Shown here: in pieces, positions 47,933 to 60,240 of the stretch
Position numbering within the stretch: the stretch's first letter is position 1
Layout: every line of letters starts with the position of its first letter
From: Capitulum mitella
Taxonomy: Eukaryota; Arthropoda; Thecostraca; Pollicipedomorpha; Pollicipedidae
Length of the DNA stretch: 64,000 bases
NCBI GenBank assembly: GCA_030062745.1
Contig: CP099841.1
Span: forward strand, 24,307,398-24,371,397
Reading direction: 5' to 3'
Made by a program: the position numbers and the translations under genes
The notes under the pieces: generated by a model
Told to the model about the DNA's origin: nothing
What the model saw: only the letters and a program-made list of their open reading frames with translations
The model's database searches: none

Positions 47933-48399
47933 GGCATGCGTTTTGCGACATAGAACGGATATTATATAAAACGATGCTGTTGGATTTTACTCTACTTATA
48001 TGTCGCACCTGATTATGCGATCGCCTGAAATGCGACAGGTGATACGACAGACACTAGAAACTACCGACGGATATGCGTCAAGAGTTTGACCTAGGCTAAC
48101 CTTGTTTGACTTCCGTGAGCTAGCCAAAACATAGTATTTTGCAATGAGGATAAACGCGACTTCTGCCCTGGCAAAAAAACGAAATTCTTCCCTAACTTTC
48201 AGTCTTTGTGAAATGGCAAAATATGGCACTGGTCTTATTTTACTGTATCAAATTAGCAAATCACGCGTTCTTTTTATGTCTAACCTCTTTGGAGGCACGT
48301 AAGCCACTTGGTTATCAAAATGTTAACAAGGATTTGACCTGAAATGACCTCCGGTGACCTCAACATTGAGCTGACTGGACTAAATCTGGATGTTTTCTC
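47933..48399. other. no gene; TGACCT-type words
   Basis: GATTTGACCTGAAATGACCT at 48332, followed by another TGACCT, resembles the MITE half-site array, but in the orientation opposite to the MITE end at 48531. The two pieces are therefore probably not one simple copy. Confidence 0.35.
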
Positions 48400-48531
48400 C
48401 TGGTTTCACCAACGCCTTCCCAACGGCGTTTTTGTTTGTTCTGTGTAAGTTATAGTTCTCGAGATATCGGAAGGGCGGTTCTCATGAACCCCCAGCCAGC
48501 GAAGGTGATCCGGAGGCCGGCCCGTCGAGGG
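48400..48531 (-). mobile_element. 5'-end fragment of the TTAA-type MITE
   Basis: TTATAGTTCTCGAGATATCG (48449) followed by a GC-rich stretch and TCGAGGG-TTAA (48532-48535) is the reversed 5' end of the family with a damaged terminal repeat. The rest of the copy is missing or unrecognisable. Confidence 0.5.
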
Positions 48532-48535
48532 TTAA

Positions 48536-50289
48536 GTCTGAGCCCATAAAGTCAGAGTCGGTGAGCTTTAAAGGTGAGCTCCACCTTAACACGTGCTTTG
48601 AACTGAGATGGTTCAGTTGTAGCATTTAGTCTTGAAGAGGCCAATCTGTAACAAACATGTCTCAAAATGCTACGTTTGCGGGAGCTCAAAGCGATTTGTC
48701 ACGGTTCCCATGCGTGTCCAATTTGGCCATGCCTTCCTTACAGCTGTTTTGTGACGTTACGACGAAACGCAGGCCAGTGAACGCTTGCGTTCACTGCGCA
48801 GGCCTGTTTTACGTCCTATCGGCGAATGGTTACGGATCACAGCCTAATTAATTAAAGGGCATCCCTGAGCTTCTAGATATGGTTCAGATAAGTAGGTACT
48901 GAAAATGTTACCAATGCTTTTTTTCAGATGAGTCAGTTCAATTTATGAGAAGTTGACTAAGGTGGAAAATTGTCTTAATTGCGTGCCGAGCCCGACTCTG
49001 AAAAACTACCAGTTGCATTCGACAGAGGCTCCCTTGCCAGCCAGTCCCGACGTCTTCCTCCTTGGAAAGACTCTGAACTTTATTTCTGCTCATAAACGTC
49101 GGAAACCACGTTGTCGCAGATTGAAAGTTCCTTTTGATCTCTTTCTTGATACGGACTAATACACGGAAAATAGAGCGGGAGCCGTCACATCTTTGTCATG
49201 TTTTACGGTTTCGTGCGGCAATCATTTATTTCAGCTTAGACGTTATTATAGACGTGTCCGTAAGCCACGTCAGTGACGCCACCACGTGACCACAGTGGAC
49301 GTTTCTAGAGGACGAAGGAACATTGAAGCAAACTATTTTGAGCTTGACAAAAACATTTTCCAGGTCTGTGATGCCGGCGTCACTGATCTCTTCCGGGGAA
49401 CCGCACGCACTTGCAGTCTAAAATGAAATATGCCCATTTGAAACGTGCTATGAGTCTGCCTATTCTTTGTCTGGTATACTGGAAAACATGTTAGACTAAT
49501 AGCCCTTCAAACGGCCCGTAACCCGCAGCGGTGGTTCATCTTTTCACAAGCTGATGAACGTGATTTCTAGGGTTTTCGACGAGGCTCTTGTGTTCACCAT
49601 TCGCAATCTACAATAAAATCGTATTTTTGAGTGTGTTGGTTTTGCCTTGGACCATGACCTGCGATATACTTCGAAAGACGGATGGATACTTATACTGACA
49701 GAAATCTTGAATCGGTATTAAAACTTTGAATCGAATAAATTCGGGATGAAAACCTTGGAATCGAATGAAATTTGAGCATTAGTCAAAATTTCGAGTAATG
49801 CTACAATAAGCAGCTCGACCATGGTGATACCTCTTATAATGCACCGATGTATCTTGAATAGAGAACGAATCCTTTCGTGTCCCCGGCCCAAAGGTTGAAT
49901 CCTCTGGGCTGGGGCTGGAGAAGGCCGCTATTCAGCTCGTGATAACACAGAATGTGCTTCCTGAAGTGTCGGCGCCGACGACTGTCTGAAATAAACATGG
50001 CCGGCCAGTACGGCTACATCATGTCGGTTTTCCCGTGAACCTCAGCGAACTTCGAACTCGTGAAGGAAAGTTCGCTTACATTGTTTTCGACCGCGTCATC
50101 TGATGCAAACCGATCCCATGTTGTCCTCGGGTTGGCTGCACCACGGAAAATATCGTATTGCTCTGTTGCAAACGCAAGCCGCTTTTCTGCCCCAGGCTGC
50201 CGCTGTGCCATTAACGACCTCATGAATTACCTCGCACGGGCTCACGGTTTAGAATTCCCAGCACGCGCCTTCTTTATCAATTTTCCCTC
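48536..50289. other. no supported gene
   Basis: An imperfect palindrome lies at 48762-48785 (AGTGAACGC, short loop, GCGTTCACT). GAATCG words recur at 49711-49763, as they do in the intron at 59880-60240. Frames of 64-81 codons have no recognised motif; the one at 48953-49159 is discussed under rejected items. Confidence 0.4.
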
Positions 50290-51465
50290 CCAAAATGTCA
50301 CGTGATGAGGTGGGTCCCTCTCATCTCCCGCTGCCACGCAGCGGGCATGGCCTGTGGCGCTCCGACGGGTCCGCGCCGCCGCCGACGCGCCCCCGCACTC
50401 CGACGTCCTGACGCCGCGGGCCGGCTCAGCGGGTAATGAAGCGATACAGAGCAGGCGGCCGCGCAGAAGGGGTGTCATCGAGCAAATGGCGTCCGGACCG
50501 CGGTCGGGCTACGAGAGCCGAGTGAATGCCGGCCGATCTGCGGCTCGGCTCCGTCGTCACGTCCGTCCCCAGACGGCCTGGCGCCGGCTGGGTCGGACCA
50601 ATGTTCGGCCTGATGGAAACGACCCCGTCTGTCGGTCAGTGCGCCGCCGGAACTCGGCTTTGCAGACTCTCCGCCGCTGGTGCGCGTGTCTGAGGACAGT
50701 AGATGGCCGCGGCGTAGCTCCGAGGGCGGCGCGTGTTCGGTATCCTTGGTCCGGGGACTGCCCACCGCCGGAGCGTGCGTCCCAGAGCAGAATGCCGCCA
50801 TTCAGGCCGGGGAGAGACAGCACGCGGGCCCGGGAGAGTAATGAGAACGGGACAGGGTACTTGGCCTGACAAAATGCCAGCCTCTAAGGGTCGGGCGCGC
50901 CAGCAGGACTGCACGGAGTCGCGCCGCCGCCGTGTAACTAATCAACCCTCGGTACTCGGCTCACTGCGTGGCCCGGCGAGAAGCCATGAATATGAGACAC
51001 TGAGGAAAACTGCCGGCACGCGCCGCCCGTCTGCCGCCGGCGGCCGCGCCTCTGCGCGGCGGTGGCCGCTGCTGCGTCGTTAGCGTCGGCCGGCGGTGGC
51101 GTCCGGCGAGCTGTCGGACGGATGGCTGCCGGCGGCGCCGCGTGGCCGGCTCGGAGGTGGCCGCCCGCCTCCGGCGGCGGCTGCAGGGCTCCGCACCGCG
51201 GGAGGCAGTCAGCGGACTGAGGGAGACACCGGGGAGACACCACTGACTGAGGGAGACGCTGGGGAGGCACCACTGGCTGAGGGAGACGCCGGGAAGGCAC
51301 CGCTGACTGAGGGAGACGCCGGGGAGACACCGCTGACCGAGAGACATGATGGGCGGATACCACTGACTGCGGGAAGCTCCGGCCGACCGCTAACCGTGGA
51401 AACATTAGCGAAATGCCACCCGGATGGCGACCGGAACGCTTTCGAGCGATACGAACGATAATAAT
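50290..51465. other. large CpG-rich block
   Basis: About 1.2 kb of CpG-dense DNA beginning at a TCACGTGA E-box (50298-50305). It holds the longest open frame of the window (244 codons, minus, 50938-51672) and a 171-codon plus frame (50354-50869). Both are arginine/proline-rich and overlap other open phases, so composition explains them. A 30-bp minisatellite lies near its right end. Confidence 0.4.
51216..51365 (+). repeat. minisatellite, five units of 30 bp
   Basis: Five consecutive units of ACTGAGGGAGACGCCGGGGA-type sequence with exact 30-bp spacing. In frame they give ten-residue repeats close to TEGDAGEAPL on the plus strand, ending at a TAA at about 51459. Codon-length units preserve the frame, which is compatible with a coding repeat but does not prove one. 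Confidence 0.85.
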
Positions 51466-52472
51466 GAGAAAGAAAGTGAGTTTCCGCCAGCGGAAAACCG
51501 AATTTTTATTGTCCGACAGCGCAGGTTTCGCTGTCTCCGCGAGGACTGATGTGCAACGTTGACCGCTGCAGTGTCCGAGAAGCTGATTAGGCATATCTGT
51601 CGTGTTTGTCGCCGAATGGTAAAAAAACTGCGGGACGTTTCGCAACGTACAGTTCATTGATGCAGCGGACATGCAACGTTCGTCGGTAATTTTTGCTTTT
51701 TTTCAACATAGAACTCAGTTGCACTTGGGCTTTGCGAGAACAGTCAGAACATAAATTACAGTTCTGATGGTCACGAATCACCCAGTCTCTAGCATTATCC
51801 CACCACGGCTCATTGGGTCGCACCGCATCAAACTCGGACGAGCGCAATGAGACGTGACGCAAGATCCGGACATCAGCCAGCTGTGCCGCCGGGGAGCGCC
51901 GCCGGGCCAGAGGCTTCTCTGCCGGCGAGCTGCCGCAGACAAACATCCTGGCCCCGAGCGCACGAGCGCAGCGTGAATGGTTGGCCGTTTGCCGCAGCCG
52001 GCCCGTTTTACCCGGCCCGGCTGCGTCACAAATCAGAGCGCGCGGCGTGCCGAGTTCAGCCTGGAGCGCTGGCAGCCGGAATACATCGTGGACAAGTCCG
52101 TGTGTTTACGTCTTATAACGGAGGGGTCGGAGGCAGTCGCCCATTGTGATCCAGGTCATTAGATGAAAGCATAAGCAGCACACATATGTACACAGCATAT
52201 ACCCGCAGGGTTACACGAGGAGCAGATTTGTCCTACAAGATCGTAGTCATGCACAAAGCAGGTTGAAGCGCGCAGTCGTTTAGTGTGCATATCACGAACT
52301 CTGTGGAAACTTCAAATATCCGCGATGGTGGATATTTGTTGTCTGAAAAGTAAAAAATGGCCGCTGCAAACGGTAGAAAGCTTACTGGAAGTGGCACCAA
52401 TATAATCTGACCCTGTTTCCACGCGTTTATGATGTACATGTATGTGGTTGCCTGGCACATTGCTCTGATCGC

Positions 52473-52473
<1 letters not shown>
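51466..52473. other. no supported gene; second CpG-rich patch
   Basis: The patch 51840-52110 is GC-rich, with opposed frames of 83-119 codons. The flanks are AT-leaning. No motif was recognised. Confidence 0.35.
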
Positions 52474-52509
<36 letters not shown>

Positions 52510-52512
52510 GTA

Positions 52513-52556
<44 letters not shown>
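52474..52556. repeat. compound (CA)n-(TA)n microsatellite
   Basis: About 30 bases of CA followed by about 50 bases of TA with GTA interruptions near the junction. Confidence 0.97.
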
Positions 52557-52559
<3 letters not shown>

Positions 52560-53689
52560 ATTGAAATGTTAAAGTTGTGCGATTTGTCTGAATTTCAGGC
52601 GACGTATTAGGCCTTGGTTTCCATGTTAACATATTTAACTTCAGGAAAACCATTCCATCCTTCCACCTCGCCTCATCAACCTCCGTTCAATTAAAGTTGC
52701 AGCTGATATCACGTGGAGTAAAGCCGATCTCAACAGCCTTTGAGGAGGGTTTATAAAGTGATCTGGCATGGTCCAATACATATTCACCCCCAATGCCTGC
52801 CATCAACCAGGAACACAATAACGTGTTTTTTTCCAACAGAACGGCAGACATCATGTCAATGATTATCATTACGCTGTTAAAAATAAAAATTGAAATAAAA
52901 TTAAACAAATAAACAAGACATTTAAAGTAACCCAGCAACAGTTATTTTGAAAGTTCTAATCGCAAGAACAAGGACGAAATAAGATGCATACTATGTGCTC
53001 ACCTTTTCTGCCAGTGCAAGCCAAATTCTGAACGTCTGGTATCAAACCATCAGGGTTATCGAGATATAGCACAGCATTCCGGCACTTGCGTCTTCCTGCT
53101 CGCCGACCGTTCCGGACGCTGCACTAAATATTTGATTGATCACTTTGTGTTTTGACACCCAGCACCGACCTGCGCTTGTTTTTCAACTTTGCCTAGCTAA
53201 GGATAATTTCGAACTTCTGAAATAAAAAGATGCCTTCCTTTGGATGGTGGTAAAATAGCGGACAGTAAGGTATGCGGTCTGAATGCATTTCTTGTCCCCG
53301 TTCCATGCATCTGTTCCATATACAGTGGAAGGTTGAATGCGGTTCCTCCCAAAGGTTCCGTGACAATAGAATATTCATGAAGTGAAATGTGTAGCCTTGG
53401 GCAGACATTTCCTGCCCATAATGTCTTGAAGCAAAGACTTTAAAATTCAAATCGCTTCCGGAGGTTTAATGGAAAGGTTTCGTGGCCGAGTGCGTTTACC
53501 AAAACAAAACCGAAACGGAAACGGGAGGCTCGGTCATGTAGTGGGCAAAGCGATAGCTGCAACCATTCGTAGACAGTCCTGTCTACAAACGGTTGTAACT
53601 ACCTCTATCAGCTATCTACATTAACTCCTCAGTGAACGTTTCCGACCGTGTTCCGCTGGAGTCTTTTACGTCGTCTGTCAGTCACCCCC
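52557..53689. other. no recognisable gene
   Basis: AT-leaning, with short frames only and no shared repeats seen. Confidence 0.45.
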
Positions 53690-54190
53690 TCTGCCATTGC
53701 CTCCGCCGTTCTCGGCCACCGCCTGCCGTTCGGCTCACGCAACGGGCAGAATGTCTAGCCCTCGCGCTGTTGGCGGCCCCGCGCCGTCCGCCGGCCTGCC
53801 TCCAGGAGCGGCGAGCGTCTCGCGTCATCGTCCTGCGGACCGCGGCCTTCTGCTGATGGGCCCGGCTCCTCAGGCCCGAGTCACGGCCGCGACAGCAGAC
53901 ATGTGACGTCACGGCAGCACGGCTGACGGAGACCCCTGTCTCTCCGACACTGGGATAGTCCGGCCGACACGGCCGGTGTGTTTCTCTGTTACCATGGCAG
54001 TTAGGCCGACAGGGACGGTTTGTCTCTCTGACACTATGACAGCCCGGCTGACAGGGGTGACGTCTCTCTGGCATCGTGACAGTCCGGCTTGCAAGGACGG
54101 GCCTTCTTCCCAACATCATGACAGACCGGATGACAAAGACGGTCTCTCTGACATTATGGCAGTCGTGGTAGAAGGTGGCTCGACTGCTGT
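53690..54190. other. GC-rich block with a CRE palindrome and minisatellite
   Basis: CpG-rich from 53690 to about 53960, with a perfect TGACGTCA at 53904-53911. It then passes into a 40-bp minisatellite. The 188-codon minus-strand frame follows the repeat and shows an imperfect 13-14 residue period. Confidence 0.4.
53930..54170 (+). repeat. minisatellite, six or seven units of about 40 bp
   Basis: Units resemble TCTCTCTGACACTATGACAG followed by YCCGGCTGACANGGACGG. They start near 53938, 53980, 54020, 54062, 54105 and 54143. They are diverged but clearly periodic. Confidence 0.8.
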
Positions 54191-55510
54191 TGGTCAGCAA
54201 ATTCATTACTATTAAATTCATGCGCTTTTCCGGTTTCCTCCTTATCACCTGTCATTCCAGAGATAAGTGGTGAGATCTTCAACCTGCATAGAAAAAAATA
54301 GCGCCCGCCTGGCTAGGACGAAAACATACGTCCACTGTTTTTTCTAAAGAAATCCTGTCAGATTTTCCTCGCTTTCATTAAAAAGTCTGTGTTGCTTAGT
54401 CGGGTTGAAGCGCTTTTATGTCTCCTCGTCCTGAATTACTCATCGGTTATGCCGCCGAGCTTGTTTGGAACTTCTCTGAAAAGCTTGATTGGAAGTCGGG
54501 GAAGTAAACAGACGCATTTGCATTTAAACCGTCATCTGGATAAAAAATTCAACGGTGATCACCTGTGACATAGAGAAGATAAACAAACCGAAAAATACGC
54601 GGCCGGAAGGCAGAGTTCGCATCATTTCTTGCCGCCTGCGGTTTTCATAAGACGTGCAGTTTAATGCCCGTTTGTCGGACAGAGTTTGTTGGACAATGTA
54701 GCCTGCTTTGAGTTGACTGAGGCTTACATCTTGAGTAGCAAAAAGACCATTTGATACCTCGTGGTGGATCAAGAGGAAAGCACGAACCTGATGACAAGCT
54801 AATAGCCAGTGATACCAATGTAATACTAGCCAGGTGTATTCGTGACGAACAAGGCCTTTTGCGTCGCTCTGGAAATCTGAAGGAATGTTTTGAATGTTGT
54901 TTGACATATGCGCTATCTGGCTGCGTTTTCCCAGTCCCAAAAGATGTTTGCTGGTCTGGCAGCATGGTGCACACGAGCAATCACCGGAAATAGTAAACTT
55001 TTTCGAAGTCAGTCAAAATATTTACACCTTTAACTGACTTTCTTTGCTGATACTGATGTTGATACTGACATTGATTCACAACCAAGAACATAAAATCCGC
55101 TAAAAAATACCTAGACCCTATTTGTCGGGCTACGGTATCTTGCAGCAGTCTAACACGTCCTCACGGCGACGTCCGACGCTACCTGTCGACGTGACCATCC
55201 TACCCTGTCATTCACTGACAACAGCCGATTGCTGCAAGTTTGCACAACCTATTGTCACAGCACAGAAATACCATGAACGTTTTGTAACTTCAGGATGCGT
55301 TACGCTTAGCACTGTACATAGATCTCCAATTTTAGCTGGCCTCATGTCAGGACATCTTCAGGCTTTCGGCTCTGATGTCCTGTGCCGGTGAAAACCTGCG
55401 AGTGTCTCCTCTCTTCTGGCCACTTAGCGTCCCTCGGTATTCGTCGTGCCTGCAGTTGACAAATCATACCTGCTGACATCACTGCAATACGGTGCGCTTC
55501 GTCCTTACAG
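54191..55510. other. no supported gene upstream of the gene model
   Basis: Upstream exons of the gene starting at 55511 should lie here or further left. They must end in phase 1, and I could not identify one. The longest frame (54524-54940, minus, 138 codons) has no recognised motif. Confidence 0.4.
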
Positions 55511-55599
55511 GACCGTTGGCCGCGAACAGCCGCTGGACGCTCGCCAGGGAGCCCCTCCGCCCGGCGCAGTCGTTCGATCATCTCGACGCCTGCTGCCAG
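55511..55599 (+). CDS. candidate upstream exon of the unknown gene
   Basis: The acceptor CGTCCTTACAG and strong donor CTGCCAG|GTAAGTG bound 89 nt. Using the frame that ends in phase 0, as the next exon needs, gives 29 open codons ending AQSFDHLDACCQ. The exon then joins in frame to VDISYEV at 57621 across a 2.0-kb intron. Two leading bases must complete a codon from an exon I cannot see. The block is CpG-rich, and a 152-codon minus-strand frame runs through it, so the evidence is the splice sites and the phase only. Confidence 0.4.
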
Positions 55600-55734
55600 G
55601 TAAGTGTGAACGCGCAGCGCTGCGCGTGCACGGCACCACGCCATTGACGACACAGATCCGGCGTCAGCGACACAAATAGTACAAATCAGCCGCCGGGGAA
55701 ACGACACGACTGCCGTCGCGGAGCGGCGTCTCGC

Positions 55735-56115
55735 CGTGACGCACGCAGGCGACGCCGTCAGTGCGCGAATCAACGCCGCCGGTCGGCCGCTCGCCCGCAT
55801 GCCGTCGCACCTGAGCGGCGCCGGCCACGCGCGGCCGACTCCGGGACGTCCCCCGAGGCGGCCCGTCAGCGCCAGCCCTTATAACGACGCCGCCGGCGCC
55901 TGTCCCCCCCCCCGCCGAGCCGGCTCGTCGGAGGCGGCAGCGCCGGAGGCGATCGACCTGCTGGACGTGGCCGCCCTGATGCAATACGTGCCGTGCTCGG
56001 CGGTGGGGTTGCGGGCGGTTGTGGGCGGCGCCGGCCGGTGCGGGGGGAGGGGCGCCGCAGCGAGACGCCTCAGCCCCCCCCCCCCGCGGCCGACCTGGTG
56101 ACGACTCACAGGGGC
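55735..56115. other. CpG island in the first intron of the gene model
   Basis: Very GC-rich, with C-tracts at 55906-55913 and 56075-56085 and open phases on both strands. It could be an internal promoter for a shorter transcript starting before 57621. No initiator or start codon is assignable. Confidence 0.35.
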
Positions 56116-57620
56116 GGTCCGCGCCGCCCTAAGCTCTTCCTGGTAAAGCACTGGTCGTAACGAGCGGACTGGGGGAATGGGAGCCATCCGGACCATCGTT
56201 AGGAAGCTGGCTATTCTGAGGATTTAGACATCGCGATAATTCATCTACCCTCATATACATCACGATAACTGATCACATCATCTGGCAGGGAATTTGGCTC
56301 GTCTTGTGGTGCATTCTGACGAAAAACTTGTCCATGACCTCTTCATCAAAGTTTAATAAACAACGCTAAAACTTACCAAAGATCCACGAAACCAGAACAC
56401 TCAAACCGAACTAACAACATCTCGAACAAATTCCACCGAAATGGTTTTTAGTCAGGCGACAAGCTGACAAGTCTTCCTTGTGTGAAACATTTCGAGTTGG
56501 CTTTGATGGACAGACGGTTATTCAGGACGACAGACAGCAAGATGCCTTTTGCAGACACAGCAGTCATCCGTAGGCGTGGCGAGAGGAGGGGGAAGACAGG
56601 GCATTGGGACGTCGCGTAGGTAATTCTGGCTGCAGTCAAGTTAGCGGCATTTGCGACAACGCCCGCGACGACAGTGTGAGCCCAAAATGCTCGACGAGCA
56701 ACCATCAGATACCAATTAAACGAAATCTCTTGTCATGACCAAATATTGGGCATGTTTCCAGTTCCGATCCAGGCAACGGACTGATCTTTAATTCTGGGAA
56801 TTCTCAGGGTTCACTGATTTTGAACCCACAGTATCGAAGATGATTTATGCGGGGGTTTTGAGGTCTGGCGATGGTCACTGTTCCACCATGGCTTAAGAAT
56901 AAAATCTCTGGTACCATTTGTTTAGCCTCACTACGTCAGTTGCCAATTATAAAGACCTTCTCGTATGAAAACCAGGACGCGGAATACCACTCACTTCATG
57001 TTTTTGCCCCGACAGAGGTGATTGTCTGAGCTTGACTTTACGCCAAAATTCCCGTCGTCGTTTTTGGCCCAGACTCGACTTTTAGACGAGGTCAAGACTT
57101 ATGCTGGGTATGACCTGTACCGTGTCAAGACTTATGTGGGCTGTGACATCTGGTAAAACGGTGGCCTCTATTATGCCACGACTTGTTTGGGCTATGACAG
57201 GGACAGATTAGCGGCAAGCTGTGAAAAATATGTGTGATCCTTCAGACGGGAGCAGGAATGCCTGTTCTCGTCTATGCAGAATCCAAGCGAAATCACAGTG
57301 TTCGTAACGGAGGTCGAGTCGCTGTGTCTGGGAAACATCGTGCCCCTGGTGGAAGACATTATTGATTTACCCCAACTGCGCAAGCATTCTACAGACGCTT
57401 CATCGCAAACCCCGCCCAACGTCTTGAAGTCGGGCGCGCTGTCTGCACGAAGCCGAGTTCCACCGTTTGATCAGCCGTCAAGTGCCATTGGCCCTGACAC
57501 ACGCTGATGACTTAAGCCAGGTTAATTGCGTGTCATAAGCAGAAGCGCGGCTCTTTCTATGTCTGAACGTGCCAGTATGGCCGTTGCCATTCCGCTGACG
57601 TCACGCGCTCCTGTCTCCAG

Positions 57621-57824
57621 GTTGACATTTCGTACGAGGTGATATCGTATGATTCTGACAACGAGATGGGCCGGCGGCGGCCGCAGCTGACGAGGAACAA
57701 GCGGGGCACCCCTGTCTACTCCAAGGAAGACATCCGAGAACAGTACTGCATCAACGACAAGGAGGTGCACGTGCTGGAGAGGATCACCGGCCGCTCCATC
57801 CTCAACTGCTTCTCCGAACGCAAC
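57621..57824 (+). CDS. core exon 1 of an unrecognised, probably nuclear protein
   Basis: The acceptor CTCCTGTCTCCAG and donor CGCAAC|GTAAGAG bound exactly 68 codons, phase 0 at both ends. The peptide starts VDISYEVISYDSDNEMGRRR and continues RNKRGTPVYSKEDIREQYC and NDKEVHVLERITGRSILN. It mixes an acidic patch, a basic patch and a predicted helix. Codon use is GC-rich at third positions (for example GAG GTG CAC GTG CTG GAG), unlike the AT-leaning flanks, which is the best sign of coding. I do not recognise the family. A TGACGTCA palindrome lies just upstream at 57596-57603. Confidence 0.65.
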
Positions 57825-58426
57825 GTAAGAGCTTGTATGGTGCGTCACAGTATCACGGAAGCATCAGATACGGCGCCGGGTCTGCGAACGGCTCCCCGAC
57901 CGCTCGCAGGCCGGGCGGCCGCAGATGTACATTCTCTCGTGCCGTCAGTCTGCTGGGATGAGCCGGCTTAACCTCGACTGTTCCGCTGATACCTCATTTA
58001 CAGTCGTTTTCGGAAATGCTCTGCCTCATCCCCGACTATCCCAGGTAGCGTCAGGCCTCATCCCTGGCCATCTCACGGACGCATCATCCACTTCTGATAC
58101 GTTCAGGGCACACCCGGCCCCTGGCCATTCAGAGAAACATCACGCCCTATCCCCTGTCGCTCTTTGGTTGTCTGGACCCTTATCGATCTTGGAATCATGC
58201 TGAGTTCCCAGAATTCTCGAGCGTGCCAGTGTCTATGCATCTGGCTGCTCGGCGGCTGCTTTTGTTAAACGTCGCAGCAACGGAGAGCGGTCGTCATTTT
58301 CCTAACACGCAGACAGATAATATGCAAACTTTCCTCACTTGATGGCGTTATTTGTAGTGGTGCAGTGTTGCAATGCGGTGGTGTCGACATACCTTTCACA
58401 AACTGAATGTGATCCCTTCTTTTCAG

Positions 58427-58587
58427 CCGAGTCCATGCAGGAAACAGAATCTCTTAACGTCTTGCTATAAGCGCAAACGAAAAGCCGACCAACCAGGAGA
58501 GTACGCAAGACCTCTTCCTAGACCGAAAAAGACCTGGCAGGGTTCTGAAGATGATTTTGACGAACAGTTTTTCAGACGGAGGCCCAG
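58427..58587 (+). CDS. core exon 2 of the unrecognised gene
   Basis: A strong acceptor (GATCCCTTCTTTTCAG) and a donor AGGCCCAG|GTATTG bound 161 nt, entering in phase 0 and leaving after two bases. The peptide includes a basic run, YKRKRKADQPGEYARPLP, that resembles a nuclear localisation signal. An acidic segment, WQGSEDDFDEQFF, and then RRRP follow. The two trailing bases AG join the first G of the exon at 59357 to give arginine. The donor has a weaker +3 to +6 context than those of the neighbouring exons. Confidence 0.6.
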
Positions 58588-59356
58588 GTATTGTGTGCTT
58601 CACATACGGAAAACTGTGCAGAGCAGTGTACACGGGAGAGCGAACAAAACCGAACCAGTCTCTTAAGAGGCAATTCAACGATAAAAACAACGAATAGGAC
58701 ATAGGAATAGGAAGCAAATAGGCAAAACATACTCGTTTCTAAGCATCAACCAAAAACCTGCGTTAATGTAGCTTTTCAGTTACTGACAAACTTTTCTTTA
58801 ACGTTGTAGTCAAATGAAATACACGTTTGCGTCCACGACGGAAACACATTAATTGTGCTCACATCGTAAGCTTGTTCAGTTTATTGGCCAGGTCAGTCCG
58901 TAGAAGATTCCAACCCATTTGCCATTGCTAAAAGTCGTGAGTTCAGGCACATCCACCCAATATCCAGTCCTGCGCCTATTCAGCACAGCAGGTACACCAC
59001 TTCGTTAGTTCCGGCTGAGCTTCCCTGCATCGACGGCTCTCTCAGCACCGCGCCACGTGGAGCCACAATAGCATGCCGCGATGCATAAACGACGCCTCGC
59101 CGAGGTGCGGCGGATCCGGCGCGGCGCGTCTGTTTGCGCGCGGCCATTGTGGCGCGCGGCCGATTGCCGCGCTGGCAGCGGCGCGCTAATCTGGCCGGCC
59201 AATCTGGCGCTGCCGCGGCCGGACACCGTCCTGGCAGCCGGCGCGGCCGCGGCCACAATGCGGTGCCCCTCCCGGGGGAATCGCGGCGAGCGAGCGAGGC
59301 GGTCTGTCCAGTCCCCTGCGGCCGCCGCTAACAATGTGCCCCTCTCTGTGTGCCAG

Positions 59357-59414
59357 GGTCTTCTGTTATACGGATCCCAAGCGGTACACGTGGGCCGAGG
59401 GAGATCTGGCCAGG
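59357..59414 (+). CDS. core exon 3 of the unrecognised gene
   Basis: The acceptor CTGTGTGCCAG and a near-ideal donor GCCAGG|GTGAGTAAG bound 58 nt. The first base completes the split codon from 58587; 19 codons follow, VFCYTDPKRYTWAEGDLAR, ending in phase 0. The aromatic-rich peptide and perfect phase match are why I trust the join. It lies directly after a CpG-rich intronic stretch (59085-59335). Confidence 0.6.
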
Positions 59415-59879
59415 GTGAGTAAGCCAGGCTCGATCTCGATTCTTTGGTCTGGGCGTGAGTGGTGTTTGTTGGCATTGTGTTACGAGGGCAGAGTTTCCAG
59501 GACGCTTAAAACAATACGAATTAGTTAAGACAGTTGTGTATGTGTGTGTTTGCGTGCCGCACAAATGTGTAGTGGCAAATACAAGAATAGAGACAATGAT
59601 GGGAGAGGGCGGATGAAAACCGGGTGATGGCGACGGAGGATAAAGGGTCCATGAACTCTCCAGGGTAACTAGGGATTCCAAGCTTTTTTGTATTCAAAGT
59701 ATAATTCCAGTCATTTACCCCCAGCCTGAACATCTCACAGACGTTTTCTGCAATTTAAACGAGCAAGGTACAAAGACGTATGAAAGGCGCAACTGTTCTG
59801 CACAACACAGGACTCATTTGTATGACGTGCAGTTATTAGTCGTGCCTAGAAGAAAGACCATTACCAAAGCACGACGTAC

Positions 59880-60240
59880 TTGTATAGATCTGACTTGAGC
59901 TCGATTCCATCGGAATCAGAATCGACTCTGGAATCGAGCCCGTTCCGGCCAGAGTGACAATAGAAGTCGACCCCGCTGACAGTGCCAGAATCATGATGGG
60001 AGCTGAATCACACGGTTGTTTACGGCATAAGAATTGGTATCTGTTCCAATGGCTTAATCCAATCCAATGCACTCTAGTGAAATCAACTCCGTAATCTAGT
60101 CATTTCATTTTGAGTTCGAATCGGAATCGATTCAGTTTTGGGAAACAGCGTTGATTCAGAATCTGAATCGATTCAGCAAGCCGCGAATCAGATTTGGAAT
60201 CCCCTCCTCCCCCAAGTGGAATCGAGCTCAAGTTTGGAAT
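59880..60240. repeat. degenerate GAATCGATTC-type repeats in an intron
   Basis: Words such as GAATCGATTCAG, GGAATCAGAATCG and GAATCTGAATCGATTCAG recur many times on both strands over about 360 bp, with weaker echoes at 49711-49763. The symmetry of the word makes this strand-neutral. No element ends were found. Confidence 0.6.

Noticed and set aside
48936-49159. Possible terminal exon: pyrimidine-rich acceptor near 48928 and an open frame ending in KRRKPRCRRLKVPFD
   Set aside because: In the open frame the obvious acceptor (CAG at 48925-48928) runs straight into a TGA; only a non-standard acceptor a few bases on would work, and no partner donor was found.
50938-51672. 244-codon open frame on the minus strand, the longest in the window
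   Set aside because: It crosses the 30-bp minisatellite and CpG-dense DNA where other phases on both strands are also open; the product is low-complexity and has no motif.
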